Origin: Lachnospiraceae bacterium
Lineage (GTDB): Bacteria; Bacillota; Clostridia; Lachnospirales; Lachnospiraceae
Length of the DNA: 63,060 nucleotides
NCBI GenBank assembly: GCA_017633935.1
Contig: JAGBOJ010000039.1
Location: 1 to 63,060 of the forward strand
Reading direction: 5' to 3'
The position numbers were made by a program, and so were the translations under genes. This document shows, piece by piece, positions 62,461-63,060 of this stretch (position 1 is the stretch's first letter; the number at the start of each line of letters is the position of its first letter). The notes beneath the pieces were generated by a model. The model made no database searches. It worked only from the letters and a program-made list of their open reading frames with translations, and was not told where the DNA came from.

Positions 62461-63060
62461 ATGGATGATTACAAGAAGAGGGTAGCTGACAGGCTTTTGG
62501 AAAGAAAACTGAAAAGTGCCGGAGCAGTTCTGATTGAAGGACCCAAGTGGTGTGGAAAGACCACAACCGCAGAGCAGATCGCTGCAAGTATACTGTATAT
62601 GGATGAGCCTGAGAAGAAGGAGCAGAATCTTAGAATGGCTGAGATAAAACCTTCTGTTTTGCTTGCGGGCGAATCACCGAGATTGATTGACGAATGGCAG
62701 ATTGCGCCAACACTATGGGACAGTATCCGGTTTTCTGTTGATCATGGAGGAACCGAGGGAATGTTTATTTTGACCGGTTCATCTGTCCCGGTAGATATTT
62801 CAAAAATGGAACATTCGGGAACCGGACGATATGCGAGGATCAAGATGCGCCCCATGTCCTTATTTGAGTCCGGGGAGTCCAATGGAGAGGTTAGTATAAA
62901 GGCGCTATTTGACGAAAAGCCCGGAGTGTCGCTTGCATCTGTAAATAATCTGAGTGTCGAAGATATATCATATCTTGTCTGCAGGGGAGGCTGGCCCCGG
63001 GCTGTTTTGCAGAAGGATAAGGAGATAGCACTTGATCAGGCTCTGAATTATTACGAATCG
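62461..63060 (+). CDS. AAA ATPase with DUF4143-type C-terminus, partial
   Basis: The frame starts ATGGATGATTACAAG at 62461 and is open to the end of the window (200 codons). It has a P-loop LIEGPKWCGKTTTAEQI, Walker B region SPRLIDEWQIAP and sensor FILTGSS, then GRYARIKMRPMSLFESGES. These match the AAA_14/DUF4143 ATPase family common in bacterial accessory regions, of uncertain role. The C-terminal DUF4143 part lies beyond the window. Ribosome-binding site is weak (CAGGGAA). Confidence 0.85.
   Translation, partial: MDDYKKRVADRLLERKLKSAGAVLIEGPKWCGKTTTAEQIAASILYMDEPEKKEQNLRMAEIKPSVLLAGESPRLIDEWQIAPTLWDSIRFSVDHGGTEGMFILTGSSVPVDISKMEHSGTGRYARIKMRPMSLFESGESNGEVSIKALFDEKPGVSLASVNNLSVEDISYLVCRGGWPRAVLQKDKEIALDQALNYYES

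Overview
The window looks like chromosome of a motile, anaerobic member of the Lachnospiraceae (Clostridia). This is inferred from gene content and not from a marker search. The evidence is: an anaerobic NrdD/NrdG ribonucleotide reductase; a SCIFF peptide with its radical-SAM maturase next to a fused SecDF; split purine genes (a PurO-type IMP cyclohydrolase plus a separate AICAR transformylase); RNase Y; the PrkC/PP2C/RsgA/Rpe cluster; strong AGGAGG-type ribosome-binding sites; and CheV and YvyF-like motility proteins. Most of the window is housekeeping sequence on the plus strand.

Layout. 1-8.5 kb: tail of an Rpn-type protein, a 164-bp MITE-like element, hslO, nadE, maf, an MBOAT/SGNH acyl-transfer pair, a SymE-like protein, a lipoprotein and a phosphoribosyltransferase on the minus strand. 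8.7-13 kb: lepB, two PLP aminotransferases (the second hisC), a small membrane export protein and purC. 13.0-14.1 kb: three consecutive short genes with double-glycine leaders behind a duplicated promoter. 14.1-20.6 kb: a possible orphan RNA, a LexA-controlled recA, recX, rny, and a TetM-like GTPase fused to a NYN RNase domain. 20.6-26.1 kb: cheV, a small minus-strand protein, then a 64-aa and a 1022-aa protein that carry FliM-type 'LSQAEIDAL' peptides. 26.1-34.1 kb: hisH, hisF, ung, a lysA-like gene, purine end-genes, a 1-phosphofructokinase-type kinase and ptsI. 34.1-36.9 kb: tRNA-Leu followed by a three-gene operon of unknown function.

36.9-46.6 kb: a yvyF-like gene, a small membrane protein, a DEAD-box helicase with a frameshift, nrdD-nrdG, and scfA-scfB-secDF. 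46.6-57.9 kb: a long tightly overlapping run: murE (with an in-frame TGA), priA, def, fmt, rsmB, rlmN, PP2C phosphatase, PASTA kinase, rsgA and rpe. Cell-wall growth, translation start and ribosome maturation are coupled here. 58.6-59.4 kb: secG and ssrA (tmRNA).

59.4-63.06 kb is accessory sequence. It holds an integrase N-terminal remnant beside ssrA and a candidate type I toxin-antitoxin unit (24-aa hydrophobic peptide with a convergent antisense RNA). A secreted M3 oligopeptidase follows, bracketed by palindromic GTGACAGGGGGAC repeats. The window ends in a DUF4143-type ATPase preceded by three 23-bp iterated repeats.

The most interesting unexplained items are the FliM-peptide proteins beside cheV, the double-glycine peptide trio with twin promoters, the antisense/toxin unit behind ssrA, the unknown three-gene operon after tRNA-Leu, and the two disrupted housekeeping genes (helicase, murE), which may be sequencing errors.
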